Shown one piece after another: positions 18,710 to 27,521 of a DNA stretch of 64,000 nucleotides. The notes under the pieces are model-generated. The model worked only from the letters and a program-made list of their open reading frames with translations, did no database searches and was not told the DNA's origin. The DNA is from 2-01-FULL-50-23 sp964509695 (GTDB taxonomy: Bacteria > Patescibacteriota > Microgenomatia > UBA1400 > MFAQ01), in contig CAZDXN010000001.1 in assembly GCA_964509695.1 (NCBI GenBank), positions 67,750-131,749 of the forward strand. The letters are read 5' to 3'. Within the stretch, counting starts at the first letter, position 1. Every line of letters begins with the position of its first letter. Both the position numbers and the translations under genes were made by a program.

Positions 18710-19407
18710 CTTGCCAAGGCTAATTCATAATCATCGGCTGACATTGTATGGTAATGGGCAGACAGGCCGTTCAAAAAGGGAAGTTGTTCGACATTTGTAT
18801 AGGCAAAGATGATAGTGGGGTCAGTTGTTTCTGATCTTAAGGCTACCACAAGGCTCTCTAAGTCATGACCGTCTACCCCGACCAGGTTCCAGCCAAATGA
18901 TTGCATTGAAATTACCAAACGATTTATATCTATTTCACCATACCCCCCATATCCATTAGCATTAACCACCAACCTTAAATTACCTAGTTTCAATTCGCGG
19001 GCAATTCTTAGTGCCTCCCAAATACTACCCTCAGCGCATTCACCATCCGAGACACAGCAGTAAACATTTCTGGTTCGGTCAGAGAGTGCCATTCCGACCG
19101 CGATCGGCAGCCCTTGGCCCAAACTCCCAGTGGACACCTCTATCCCAAGGTTCAGATTCCTGTCTGGGTGGACACCCAATTCATCGATGCTCGGGTTTTC
19201 CAATAGTCCATATCTTTCCATGACGGCATAAAGAGCGGTGGCTGCATGTCCGTTACTTAGAACGAACTTGTCTTTCGGTTCCTTTATCGAAAAAACGGCC
19301 TCAACAATATCCACCACCGATAGAGCAGAACCCAGATGGGCAACCTTCGCCTTGTAGGACATTTCAATGATTCTTCGGCGATTTGATATTTGTTCTGGCG
19401 TCATCAT
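18694..19407 (-). CDS. Transketolase-like N-terminal subunit (ThDP-binding)
   Basis: A 237-aa protein from the ATG at 19407, chosen because TATCAT lies 5 nt upstream; the frame is open to 19470. It has LSNGHAATALYAVM (the family GHA motif), GSLGQGLPIAVGMAL, and the ThDP motif SDGECAEGSIWEA ... VVNANG. The first Gly of the classical GDG is Ser. This is somewhat shorter than typical split transketolase N-subunits (about 270). First gene of a two-gene minus-strand unit, divergent from the SDR gene. Confidence 0.82.
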   Translation of the reverse strand: MMTPEQISNRRRIIEMSYKAKVAHLGSALSVVDIVEAVFSIKEPKDKFVLSNGHAATALYAVMERYGLLENPSIDELGVHPDRNLNLGIEVSTGSLGQGLPIAVGMALSDRTRNVYCCVSDGECAEGSIWEALRIARELKLGNLRLVVNANGYGGYGEIDINRLVISMQSFGWNLVGVDGHDLESLVVALRSETTDPTIIFAYTNVEQLPFLNGLSAHYHTMSADDYELALARWSSS

Positions 19408-19412
19408 CGGGT

Positions 19413-19418
19413 ATGATA
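19413..19418 (-). promoter_or_regulatory. Putative -10 box, leaderless start of the transketolase unit
   Basis: Minus-strand TATCAT is followed by 5 nt and ATGATG. Either ATG could be the first base of the message. No good -35 box is visible. Confidence 0.45.
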
Positions 19419-19427
19419 TCACGGCCA

Positions 19428-19455
19428 TTGAACCTAGGCCATTGTGGTTTACAAT
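19428..19455 (+). promoter_or_regulatory. Putative promoter of the 19464-37209 operon
   Basis: TTGAAC (19428-19433), a 16-nt spacer, TACAAT (19450-19455), then 8 nt to the ATG at 19464. It overlaps the divergent transketolase promoter region. Confidence 0.55.
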
Positions 19456-19463
19456 ATCAGAAA

Positions 19464-20228
19464 ATGACAAAGTTTTTTATTACCGGCGTATCATCGGGGA
19501 TCGGTAGAGCCTTAACCGAGGAATTGGTTAAGGCTGGTCATTCAGTCTGGGGGGTGTCGAGAAGACGAGCCCTCCTTATCGGATTGAAAAAACAGTTGAA
19601 TGCAAACAAGAACTTCAAGTTTTGCTCTATGGACATAACCAGTCCTAGTAGTTGGCAACGCCTAATTACAAAAATGTCTTCTGCGAAGTTTGTGCCGCAG
19701 GTTGTTGTTTTTAATGCAGCGATCCTCGAAAATGACTACCTGTCCAATAACTCCATTGATATGATATCGACTCGAAAGATGATGGAAACAAACTATTTCA
19801 GTACCTTATCAGGTCTCAATGAGCTGTCGAAAGTAGTCAGGAGAAAAACAAAATTTATTTTCGTTGGATCATCCTCGGCTTTTAAAGGCAGTGGGGAAGA
19901 GGGGATCGGTTATTCCGGAAGCAAGGCGGCTCTCAATACTGCTTTTGAAAGCCTATTTCAAAAATTCAATGCGGCCTACAACTTTAAAATTATTCATTTC
20001 GGTCCGATAAAAACGGACATGGTTCCGTTTGATTCGAGAATATTGTTTATGAGGTCTCCACAGCAAGCAGCGCGGGCGATCATTGAGGCCGTCAAGACCG
20101 ACGGTCACATTTTCTATTACCCGTGGTTGCCATTTTTTTTCCTTCGGATTATTAAATTACTGCCATCCCCGATATACTTATCAGTGCTTAACACCATTAA
20201 TTCTATTCACAGAAAATACAGAAAATAA
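19464..20228 (+). CDS. Short-chain dehydrogenase/reductase (classical SDR)
   Basis: A 254-aa classical SDR from ATG 19464, selected because the TACAAT box lies 8 nt upstream; the frame extends further back into the transketolase gene. Cofactor motif TGVSSGIG, the FNAAI strand, catalytic Ser in FVGSSSAFKG, and YSGSK as YxxxK are all in order. The C-terminus carries a hydrophobic segment (FFLRIIKLLPSPIY), which suggests membrane attachment. It opens a 16-gene operon and faces the transketolase unit, so the two may act in the same sugar pathway (inference). Confidence 0.85.
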   Translation: MTKFFITGVSSGIGRALTEELVKAGHSVWGVSRRRALLIGLKKQLNANKNFKFCSMDITSPSSWQRLITKMSSAKFVPQVVVFNAAILENDYLSNNSIDMISTRKMMETNYFSTLSGLNELSKVVRRKTKFIFVGSSSAFKGSGEEGIGYSGSKAALNTAFESLFQKFNAAYNFKIIHFGPIKTDMVPFDSRILFMRSPQQAARAIIEAVKTDGHIFYYPWLPFFFLRIIKLLPSPIYLSVLNTINSIHRKYRK

Positions 20229-20231
20229 ACA

Positions 20232-21194
20232 ATGCTTACCAACAAACGGATATCGGTCGTCCCAATTGCCTACAAAGATGAAGGCAATATTCCCGAACTA
20301 CACAAACGACTAACCATAGTATTAAGGCAGGTTACTCCTAATTACGAAATTATTTACGTAAATGATGCCAGTCCTGACAAATCACAAGAAATTTTAAAAA
20401 AACTTGCCAAAATAGATAAACATCTAACGGTAATTCTCCATTCGCGCAATTTCGGTGCCCAAAGCGCATTTTCCACCGGGATGAAATATGCCACCGGAGA
20501 CGCGGTTGTAATAATGGATGGTGATCTACAGGACCCTCCGTCGCTGATAGTTGAGTTCGTCAAAAAGTGGCTCGCAGGCTATCAGGTAGTTTATGGTGTC
20601 CGCAGGAAAAGGGAACGCAGTCTGGGTCGGTTTTGGGAGAGCATCTATCATGGCTTTTATGTTGTTTTTAATAAACTAAGTTACATCAAGGTGCCTCTCG
20701 ATGCTGGAGATTTTTCTTTAATGGATCGAGAGGTAGTTGATCAGATAAACGCTCTTCCTGAAAAGGACCGTTTCATTCGCGGCCTGAGAGCTTGGGTGGG
20801 CTTTACTCAGATTGGAGTCAAATACGTTCGCCCGGAACGTTTTTCCGGTACAGGAGTTTCCACCAATAGTATTATAAAAGGTACACAATGGGCCAGAAAA
20901 GCTGTCTTTTCTTTCTCCTACGCGCCTCTAGAGTGGATTTTCTATCTTGCCCTGATAAGCGTTTTGATTTCCCTGCTTGCGGCCGCCACCTACCTAATCA
21001 TTTACATTATTAATCCGGCGGCGCCTCGGGGCTTCATGACGACTCTCTTTGCCGTCCTCTTCGTGGGTAGTATTCAATTGATTTCCCTCGCGATAATCAG
21101 TGAATATCTGAGAAGAATTTTTGAAGAGGTGAAGGCCCGTCCTCATGCAATCATCAGAAGCATTATCAACCCAAAAAGAAGACGTGCGAAATAA
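20232..21194 (+). CDS. Polyprenyl-phosphate glycosyltransferase (GtrB/ArnC-like GT2)
   Basis: A 320-aa GT2 enzyme with ISVVPIAYKDEGNIPEL, YVNDASPDKS, the NFGAQSAFSTGM segment and VIMDGDLQDPP (the DGDLQ donor-binding motif). Two C-terminal TM segments lie at about residues 232-258 and 268-292, and a basic tail follows. This is the architecture of enzymes that load a sugar onto undecaprenyl phosphate at the inner face. Such donors feed the GT-C enzymes encoded in the same operon. Confidence 0.87.
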   Translation: MLTNKRISVVPIAYKDEGNIPELHKRLTIVLRQVTPNYEIIYVNDASPDKSQEILKKLAKIDKHLTVILHSRNFGAQSAFSTGMKYATGDAVVIMDGDLQDPPSLIVEFVKKWLAGYQVVYGVRRKRERSLGRFWESIYHGFYVVFNKLSYIKVPLDAGDFSLMDREVVDQINALPEKDRFIRGLRAWVGFTQIGVKYVRPERFSGTGVSTNSIIKGTQWARKAVFSFSYAPLEWIFYLALISVLISLLAAATYLIIYIINPAAPRGFMTTLFAVLFVGSIQLISLAIISEYLRRIFEEVKARPHAIIRSIINPKRRRAK

Positions 21195-22077
21195 AATTCG
21201 TCAGATTTGTCCCCTGTGCACGAATAAGCAGTATCGGGTTATTTTCAGGTCAACGTTTAACATTAATAAACACCTGACAACCAAAATATTTTCTGCTAGG
21301 CGTTTCCCTGATCTGATCCATGGAACAATAGTCAAATGCACCAACTGTGGGTTAGTTCGGACCTTGGAGGTAATAAATCCAATGAAACTAAAAATTCTTT
21401 ATCAAAAAAGCGCTTTCACTTACCAAAATCTTACCAATAACCTAAAGACAACATATGGCAGGATTTTAAAAGACGCCAGTAAGTATACAAAAAAAGGATC
21501 ATTATTAGAAATCGGCTGCGGCAACGGCTTCCTGTTGGAAGAAGCAATAAAAATCGGCTTTAACAAGGTTGCCGGTGTAGAACCCAGTCTCGATGCCTTT
21601 CATCAGGCAAATTACGTCATAAAATCCGCCATTAAGGTAGATATTCTGCGTCAAAAACAATTCCATCAGAACAGTTTCGACCTAATCGCCGCTTTTCAGG
21701 TTTTCGATCATATCGCAAATCCAAATAAGTTTTTAAGTATTTGCCATTCATTATTAAAACCAGAAGGAATCTTGGTATTAATGAACCACGATGTCGCTTC
21801 CTTGTCTGCAAAAATACTAGGAGAGAAAAGTCCTATTTATGATATCGAACACCCTTTTCTATATAGTCAAAATACAATCAGAAGAACACTTGAGAACAAC
21901 AATTACAAAGTTATGAAAATATATAGCCCAACAGCAATATTTAACCTAAAATACTGCTTGAGGCTTTTACCATTACCAGCTTCAATAAAAAAAATGTTGG
22001 AACTATCAAAGAGCTGGTTATTGAATATTAATTTCAAGATAAAGCCCGGAAATATAGCCGTTTATGCTCAAAAATAG
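21145..22077 (+). CDS. Methyltransferase with N-terminal zinc-binding motif
   Basis: A protein of 310 aa from ATG 21145 (50 nt overlap with the previous gene) or 297 aa from GTG 21184 (11 nt overlap). I cannot decide; GTG 21184 gives the more usual overlap. CPLC and CTNCG near the N-terminus form a likely zinc site, as in sugar C-methyltransferases of the NovU/TylC3 type. Motif I LLEIGCGNGFLLEEA, VAGVEPS, and FDLIAAFQVFDHI follow. The NovU-type C-terminal domain is not evident, so C-methylation of a sugar is a possibility only. Confidence 0.78.
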   Translation: MQSSEALSTQKEDVRNKIRQICPLCTNKQYRVIFRSTFNINKHLTTKIFSARRFPDLIHGTIVKCTNCGLVRTLEVINPMKLKILYQKSAFTYQNLTNNLKTTYGRILKDASKYTKKGSLLEIGCGNGFLLEEAIKIGFNKVAGVEPSLDAFHQANYVIKSAIKVDILRQKQFHQNSFDLIAAFQVFDHIANPNKFLSICHSLLKPEGILVLMNHDVASLSAKILGEKSPIYDIEHPFLYSQNTIRRTLENNNYKVMKIYSPTAIFNLKYCLRLLPLPASIKKMLELSKSWLLNINFKIKPGNIAVYAQK

Positions 22078-22786
22078 ACAAGAGAAAAATATTAGTGAAT
22101 TTAGTAAGGATGCCGTCAGGCTCGGAGGATATATCTACACAAGTAATCAAAAACTCAGTAGTCTCCTCGCCAACGATCACATTACAGGGCGAACATTGTC
22201 TCTCTTGGACCTTACGGATAAGAAAATATTTGATATTGGCTGTGGAGATGGGGTTTATACTCAAGAGCTCAATTCAAAAGGGAAACCACGGTCGATATTA
22301 GCCATTGATCCTTCAATCGAGGCAATCAAAACAGCCAAGAAAAACAACCGCCATCCCGAAAGGGTGTCCTTCCGGGTTGGCGACATTTATTCACTTCCCA
22401 GATTGAAATTTGATATCGCTATTGTCAGAGGGGTAATCCACCATCTGTATCGGCCGGAGAAGGCAATATGTGAAATTTCCAAAATCGCAAAAACAATTCT
22501 CATTATTGAACCAAACGGTTATAACCCTGTCTTGAAAATTATTGAAAAAGTATCTACGTATCATATCGAACATGAGGAAAAGTCATTCCCTCCGTTTTTA
22601 ATTGACCGATGGATCAGAAATAATTCTGGGACAATCAAAGTCAGAAAGTTCGCAGGCCTAGTCCCCTTTTTTTGCCCAAACTACTTGGCCTCTTTTCTAA
22701 AGCGGCTTGAACCGGCAATCGAGAAAATCCCGCTAATAAACAAAATACTATGTGCTCAGTATTATGTGATCTATGACCTTAAGTGA
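22064..22786 (+). CDS. Class I SAM-dependent methyltransferase
   Basis: A 240-aa enzyme overlapping the previous gene by 14 nt. Motif I is IFDIGCGDGVYTQEL, then ILAIDPS, and FDIAIVRGVIHHLY as motif post-I. The C-terminal half has HIEHEEKSFPP and a basic/hydrophobic stretch resembling other small methyltransferases of glycan operons. Substrate unknown. Confidence 0.8.
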   Translation: MLKNRQEKNISEFSKDAVRLGGYIYTSNQKLSSLLANDHITGRTLSLLDLTDKKIFDIGCGDGVYTQELNSKGKPRSILAIDPSIEAIKTAKKNNRHPERVSFRVGDIYSLPRLKFDIAIVRGVIHHLYRPEKAICEISKIAKTILIIEPNGYNPVLKIIEKVSTYHIEHEEKSFPPFLIDRWIRNNSGTIKVRKFAGLVPFFCPNYLASFLKRLEPAIEKIPLINKILCAQYYVIYDLK

Positions 22787-23613
22787 ATACTCCAAGCAAT
22801 AAGTTCAGTAATTCAGTCATCAACCTACTTGCAATCGTCGCCTTGTCTATAACAGGTATTTTCGGCATACTTCGTTATTTGAAATCAGAAAATACCGGTT
22901 TTTTTACAGTTGAGACCTCTCCTAAAATTGTAAATATCGTTTCTCCTCCCGATTCAAGGTTATTAAAGAACAACTATTTCGAGGCAAAATTTAAGGCCAC
23001 CTTGCCCCACCTCGGGATTGTTTCGATCCGATTCGATACTTTCGATCGCATCAACAACGACACACTCAGATTTAAATTAATAAAAATAAATAAGAATGAA
23101 AAATTGTACGAGGGTTCTTACAAAACGGATCAATTCCAACCTGAAAAACTTTTTCCATTTGGATTTCCTGTGGTTGCTGATTCCGAGGGAGAAACTTTTC
23201 AAATTAATCTCACTTCCGAAACAGGATCTCCGTCCTCATCGGTCGCCATCAGTCATAATTTGCCATTTATCACTACTAGGTATGTGTTGAATATCAATAC
23301 CCTAAGACGTGAGCCGATTCTTTTATATCGCTTTTTCCGCTACAAAATAACCAATTTTATCTCGAATCCTCGTTTCATTAGCTATCTTACTATCTCTTTT
23401 CTTCCTCTTTGTCTGTATCTTTTTCTTTACAAGAAGATAAAAAACAAATTGGGACTCTTCACCTTTACCATGTTCGTGATATTGATAGGAATTCCCCGGA
23501 TTTCACCAGAACCGATAGTCGAGATTTTTTCAGCTACGGCCGTCATATCTTTGATATTACTCACAATTTCATCCGTTCGGAAAGCAATCCATTACAATAA
23601 CAAAAATGTCTAA
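22783..23613 (+). CDS. KTDQFQ-domain membrane protein, short form
   Basis: A 276-aa protein starting at GTG 22783, which overlaps the upstream stop (GTGA). One TM near residues 10-28 is followed by the extracytoplasmic KTDQFQ domain: IRFDTFDRIN, YKTDQFQPEKLFPFGFP with YKTD at 113-116, and SVAI. Three C-terminal TM segments span about 195-265. The domain closely matches the 911-aa protein at 15462 and the 303-aa protein at 36298. Function unknown; the layout suggests an accessory membrane subunit. Confidence 0.6.
   Translation: MNTPSNKFSNSVINLLAIVALSITGIFGILRYLKSENTGFFTVETSPKIVNIVSPPDSRLLKNNYFEAKFKATLPHLGIVSIRFDTFDRINNDTLRFKLIKINKNEKLYEGSYKTDQFQPEKLFPFGFPVVADSEGETFQINLTSETGSPSSSVAISHNLPFITTRYVLNINTLRREPILLYRFFRYKITNFISNPRFISYLTISFLPLCLYLFLYKKIKNKLGLFTFTMFVILIGIPRISPEPIVEIFSATAVISLILLTISSVRKAIHYNNKNV
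23008..23290 (+). other. KTDQFQ domain, copy 2
   Basis: Shared block of the 276-aa protein. DNA around the YKTDQFQ codons is strikingly close to copy 1, which points to intragenomic duplication. Confidence 0.7.
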
Positions 23614-24301
23614 TACGTTTATCGAAATACCTACTGACGAGCTTTCGGGGCGGTTGGCTTTTACTGTATCCAAATTTATAGACAAAAAAGATATTCGTCA
23701 AAAAAGAGTTTTAGACATAGGTTGTGGGTTCGGATGGTTTGAGGCATGGGCACTTAATCAACAACCTGAAACCATTCACGGAATCGAACTAAAAAGCGAT
23801 AATCTCAAAAACCTTAAAAAAATGAGAGACAAACGTCTAAAATGTAAGGTGGGAAGTGCCATCAAGATCCCCTATCCAAATAATAGTTTCGATACAGTGA
23901 CATCATGGGAGGTGGTCGAACACATTCCGCCTCAGACAGAAGAGACAATGTTTCGGGAAGTATATCGGGTGCTAAAGCCGAGAGGAGTTTTTTATCTTTC
24001 TACTCCCAACTCCCATTTGGTTAGCAGGGTCCTTGATCCGGCTTGGTGGCTGATTGGGCATCGTCATTATAACCTCGACTTCTTTAGAAGACTCGCCAAG
24101 AAGACTGGCTTTCAAATCCGAAGATACGTCGTCAAGGGTAAAATTTGGGAGCTCCTGACAATAATTAACCTCTATATTTCAAAATGGCTTCTAAAGAGGC
24201 CACTTCTATTTCCGACCTTCTTTTCCCGAAGGCGGGATAAGGAATACCGTCAAAAAAACGGTTTTGCCTTGATTTTTATAAAATTAACGAAACAAAAATA
24301 A
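23606..24301 (+). CDS. Class I SAM-dependent methyltransferase
   Basis: A 231-aa methyltransferase. Motif I VLDIGCGFGWFEAWA, IHGIELKSDN, FDTVTSWEVVEHIPP and YRVLKPRGVFYLSTP all match the Methyltransf_11 pattern. It overlaps the preceding gene by 8 nt and shares one base with the following GT2 start (TAATG). Likely modifies an intermediate of the same glycan. Confidence 0.83.
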   Translation: MSNTFIEIPTDELSGRLAFTVSKFIDKKDIRQKRVLDIGCGFGWFEAWALNQQPETIHGIELKSDNLKNLKKMRDKRLKCKVGSAIKIPYPNNSFDTVTSWEVVEHIPPQTEETMFREVYRVLKPRGVFYLSTPNSHLVSRVLDPAWWLIGHRHYNLDFFRRLAKKTGFQIRRYVVKGKIWELLTIINLYISKWLLKRPLLFPTFFSRRRDKEYRQKNGFALIFIKLTKQK

Positions 24302-25374
24302 TGTCGTTGACAAAATATCCAAAAATCTCAGTCGTTATGCCAATTTTGAACGAGTCATTTCGACTGGCCGGATGTTTGCGGTCTATCAGAGACCAGAACT
24401 ATCCTCAAGATAAAATTGAAATAATAATTGCGGACGGTGGGTCGACAGATGATTCGGTAAAAATAGCAAAACAGTTTGGGGCAATTGTTGTCTTTAATCC
24501 TCTTAGAACTTCAGAAAGTGGGAAAGCTGCCGCCCTAAAAGAAAGTAAGGGAGATCTGATTCTCCTCATAGACGGAGACAATTTGCTACCCGATAATAAT
24601 TGGCTTCGTAAAATGGTTCGGCCCCTATCGGCCGATAAAAGATTGGTTGGTAGTGAGGCTCTTTACTTCACTCATAGGTATACGGACGGGTTCATCGATA
24701 GATACTGTGCCTTAATTGGGATGAATGACCCTCTATGTTATTGGCTTGGCGCCTACGATAGGTACTCCCTATTATCAGGAAAATGGACGGGCCTTCAGGT
24801 TCAGAGTAAAAAACATAAAGATTATCTTGAGGTAAAATTGCATCAAGGGAATATTCCGACCATAGGTTCAAATGGTTGTCTCTTTCGCCATTCCATCTTC
24901 GAAAAAAACCATGAGCTACAAAGAAAATATCTATTCGACATGGATATTTTGGAACTTCTCTGTCATAAATACGGCCCGCAACTTTTCGCCAAAGTTGAAG
25001 TGGGGGTGATTCACCTGTATTGCGGCACGAGTCTAAGGCGGTTCGCCAGGAAACAACACCGAAGGGTCAAAGATTTTCTCTTTCGACGTTCGCTAAAAAA
25101 TATTTTTGTAGAAAATAGTTATGAGAAAAGGAGATATCAATACGGGCAGAAAAATCAATTTAACTTACTTTGGGGGTTAGCCGGTTTCTCTCTTTCTTGT
25201 CTAACAGTGTTTCCTCTATTGTTTCAGTCACTTTACGGGTATTCCAAAAAACGTGATTCCGCCTGGTTCGCCCACCCCTTCCTCTGTTGGATAACTTTTG
25301 TTATCTATGCCTATGGAGCCGCTGAAAGTTTATTTTTTAGTAGTGAGTATAGCCGCGAGAAATGGGGAAGATAA
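24301..25374 (+). CDS. Family 2 glycosyltransferase, membrane-associated
   Basis: A 357-aa GT2. The GT-A core has ISVVMPILNES, IIADGGSTDDS, a KAAALKESKGD helix and LLIDGDN as the DxD motif. Two hydrophobic segments near residues 285-305 and 320-345 anchor the C-terminus. An extra insert around residues 120-180 (YCALIGMNDPLCYWLG) is unusual and may shape the acceptor site. Overlaps the following membrane gene by 13 nt. Confidence 0.83.
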   Translation: MSLTKYPKISVVMPILNESFRLAGCLRSIRDQNYPQDKIEIIIADGGSTDDSVKIAKQFGAIVVFNPLRTSESGKAAALKESKGDLILLIDGDNLLPDNNWLRKMVRPLSADKRLVGSEALYFTHRYTDGFIDRYCALIGMNDPLCYWLGAYDRYSLLSGKWTGLQVQSKKHKDYLEVKLHQGNIPTIGSNGCLFRHSIFEKNHELQRKYLFDMDILELLCHKYGPQLFAKVEVGVIHLYCGTSLRRFARKQHRRVKDFLFRRSLKNIFVENSYEKRRYQYGQKNQFNLLWGLAGFSLSCLTVFPLLFQSLYGYSKKRDSAWFAHPFLCWITFVIYAYGAAESLFFSSEYSREKWGR

Positions 25375-27521
25375 TTATTTTATTTACCGCTGTCATCTTA
25401 TTGTTGGGGATCAACAGTCCTCGTAAATTTTCCATCCCCAAACAAGTCGATCAAGACGAACTTAGAAAGAATGTCATATCGGATCCGAAATTATTTGCAG
25501 ACCCTCTGTCGTCAAATTATTTCTGGGTAAACGACGTTTCCGGAGACAGGCCGAGGAAAGTACATATCAGTTTTATTCACTCCATCGCCGTGGGCGGTTT
25601 TTCAATATTTTTCCCCGGGAACATGGAAACAAATTCTTCGTATGTCCCCGATGATTTTGACGTCTACACCAAACCCGTTGGCGCTGGCTGGGAACTTGCC
25701 GATCAAGAAAGACACTTTGGAAGATCATCGTATGTTCTTAAATTAAAGGAAAATATCGATCTTGAGGGTATCAACCTTGTACTGTTAGGAAGCAAACATG
25801 AAAACAGTGAGGTCAGAATATCTGACTTAAAAATCTATACCAAGACAAACGTAAACCTTAGAGAATATCTTTTGTGGCTGGTTTCTTCAAACAGTAAAAG
25901 TGTCTGGTCATATTTAGGCTTGTCTATTCTGTTTTATATCGTTATTATGGCCCCAGGAATAGGCCTCTTGACGTTTTTCTTTAGCAATAAGAAAAAGTCT
26001 GTAGATCTCGGCACTACCTTCGTTTTTGGCCCGCTTCTTTCGATGCTAGTGCTCGCGGGCTCTACTTTAGGCTATATCATTTCCAAGAACCAAACGTTTC
26101 TGTCAATCTATCTCCCTTATTTTGTGATAGGTTCAATTATTTTCTTTCGAAAAAAAGTATACCGAAAGTTGGGAGATATCAAATTTCTTCTACTATTATC
26201 GATTGCGTTTTTACTAGCCACAACCTTGCTTCAAATAACACGAGACACGTTACTTAATCTGAACTATATCGAAACATTTCTGGACAATCTAAATCCTCTT
26301 TCCTTGAGTAGCTATTTTGGATATCACGCGGACAACACGATGCCCTGGGGAATAGCCAGAAGTTTTTTACATCAAGCGAGTCCGTTTTCACAGGAAGCTC
26401 TTCACTATCGCTTGGGTCAACCAGCGAGCAGCGTAACCAATAGAATTCCAACCTTGTCATTAATAGTCGCCCCAATTTTAGCGTTTTTTGGAGAAAGTCA
26501 TTTTGTCTTTCAACGTTTTCTTAATGTTTTGGTTTCCTTTTACTACCTAGCTGTATTTTGGACGATAAAGCAGTTCTTTTCTGAAAAAGTTTCCCGTTTG
26601 ACCATATTATTGCTTCTATTAAGCGTCCCAATATCGCTTACTACCTGGAATGCCGAACTTAACATCAAATACGTTTCCATGTACCCCTTGATCTTAGCCG
26701 CAGGTTTTTTGGTCAAAGGGGGAACGGGGTCGCTTTTGTCAATTAGTGGTCTTTTTGTCTTTTCTGTACTCATCCACCCTATGGCAATTTTATTTGCCCC
26801 GGCTTTTACAATCGTGTTTTTGCTAAAAAGAAAAACGTTTGGGGGAATGCTATTCGAGTCAGTTGTTTCCTGTTTGCCAGCGGTCGGTGTTTTGGCTGTA
26901 TGGTTTGTTCTTACCGCCTTGGTAAAGGACAACCCCGACCCTTCCACTGGTTCTATCCCTTCGTCAAATATTTATACTTTTTTCAATGCCGATAGCCTAA
27001 CTTGGACAAACAAGGCGGCAAATATCATTAATATCTTTATCCCTGATTACTTAAATCGTTTCTACCCAAATTTTCTTTCCGGAGAATACGCCCGTTTGTT
27101 TTTCAGAACATCTATTATCGGGTCTCTTAGTCCATTTTTTACCTATTATCTATTTTTCCGCACAAAAATAATCACCATTGCTAATCATTTATTGGTTATA
27201 GCATTGAGTGTGATTCCCCAAATTATATTTTGGCTTCACCCGCACTATTATGACTTTTCGTCATTTGCTCTTTTTTTCCCTTTTGCCGTTCCGTTCTTAT
27301 TCGCACTAGTGGTTCAAGAACTAATTAAAGATACTCCCGGGAAAAGGTTTCTCTACATATTTTCATATGTGGTTTTTATGGGCATAAGCTTTTTTGTCAC
27401 ATCCAATGCCTTTCCTGATCTGAAGTATTGGGACAATGTAATTTCTACCTACACAATCGCCCTCTGGTCTATATTCATCTTGGTTTCAATATATACATTG
27501 AAATCGCAGGCTAAAACATAA
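25362..27521 (+). CDS. Multi-pass membrane protein, probable GT-C glycosyltransferase
   Basis: A 719-aa protein. A cleavable or anchoring N-terminal TM is followed by an extracytoplasmic beta-rich domain (about residues 30-165, ending VRISDLKIYTKTN, discoidin-like in feel). About 13 TM segments follow. YFGYHADNTMPWGIA places an acidic residue in a loop after a TM, as GT-C enzymes do. Unlike its neighbours it lacks the KTDQFQ domain. I call it GT-C by layout and context only. Confidence 0.6.
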   Translation: MGKIIILFTAVILLLGINSPRKFSIPKQVDQDELRKNVISDPKLFADPLSSNYFWVNDVSGDRPRKVHISFIHSIAVGGFSIFFPGNMETNSSYVPDDFDVYTKPVGAGWELADQERHFGRSSYVLKLKENIDLEGINLVLLGSKHENSEVRISDLKIYTKTNVNLREYLLWLVSSNSKSVWSYLGLSILFYIVIMAPGIGLLTFFFSNKKKSVDLGTTFVFGPLLSMLVLAGSTLGYIISKNQTFLSIYLPYFVIGSIIFFRKKVYRKLGDIKFLLLLSIAFLLATTLLQITRDTLLNLNYIETFLDNLNPLSLSSYFGYHADNTMPWGIARSFLHQASPFSQEALHYRLGQPASSVTNRIPTLSLIVAPILAFFGESHFVFQRFLNVLVSFYYLAVFWTIKQFFSEKVSRLTILLLLLSVPISLTTWNAELNIKYVSMYPLILAAGFLVKGGTGSLLSISGLFVFSVLIHPMAILFAPAFTIVFLLKRKTFGGMLFESVVSCLPAVGVLAVWFVLTALVKDNPDPSTGSIPSSNIYTFFNADSLTWTNKAANIINIFIPDYLNRFYPNFLSGEYARLFFRTSIIGSLSPFFTYYLFFRTKIITIANHLLVIALSVIPQIIFWLHPHYYDFSSFALFFPFAVPFLFALVVQELIKDTPGKRFLYIFSYVVFMGISFFVTSNAFPDLKYWDNVISTYTIALWSIFILVSIYTLKSQAKT

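Noticed and set aside
19408..19470. Longer N-terminus for the transketolase N-subunit
   Set aside because: The extension would run across the divergent SDR promoter and start codon; MMTPEQ fits the family start and has a -10 box.
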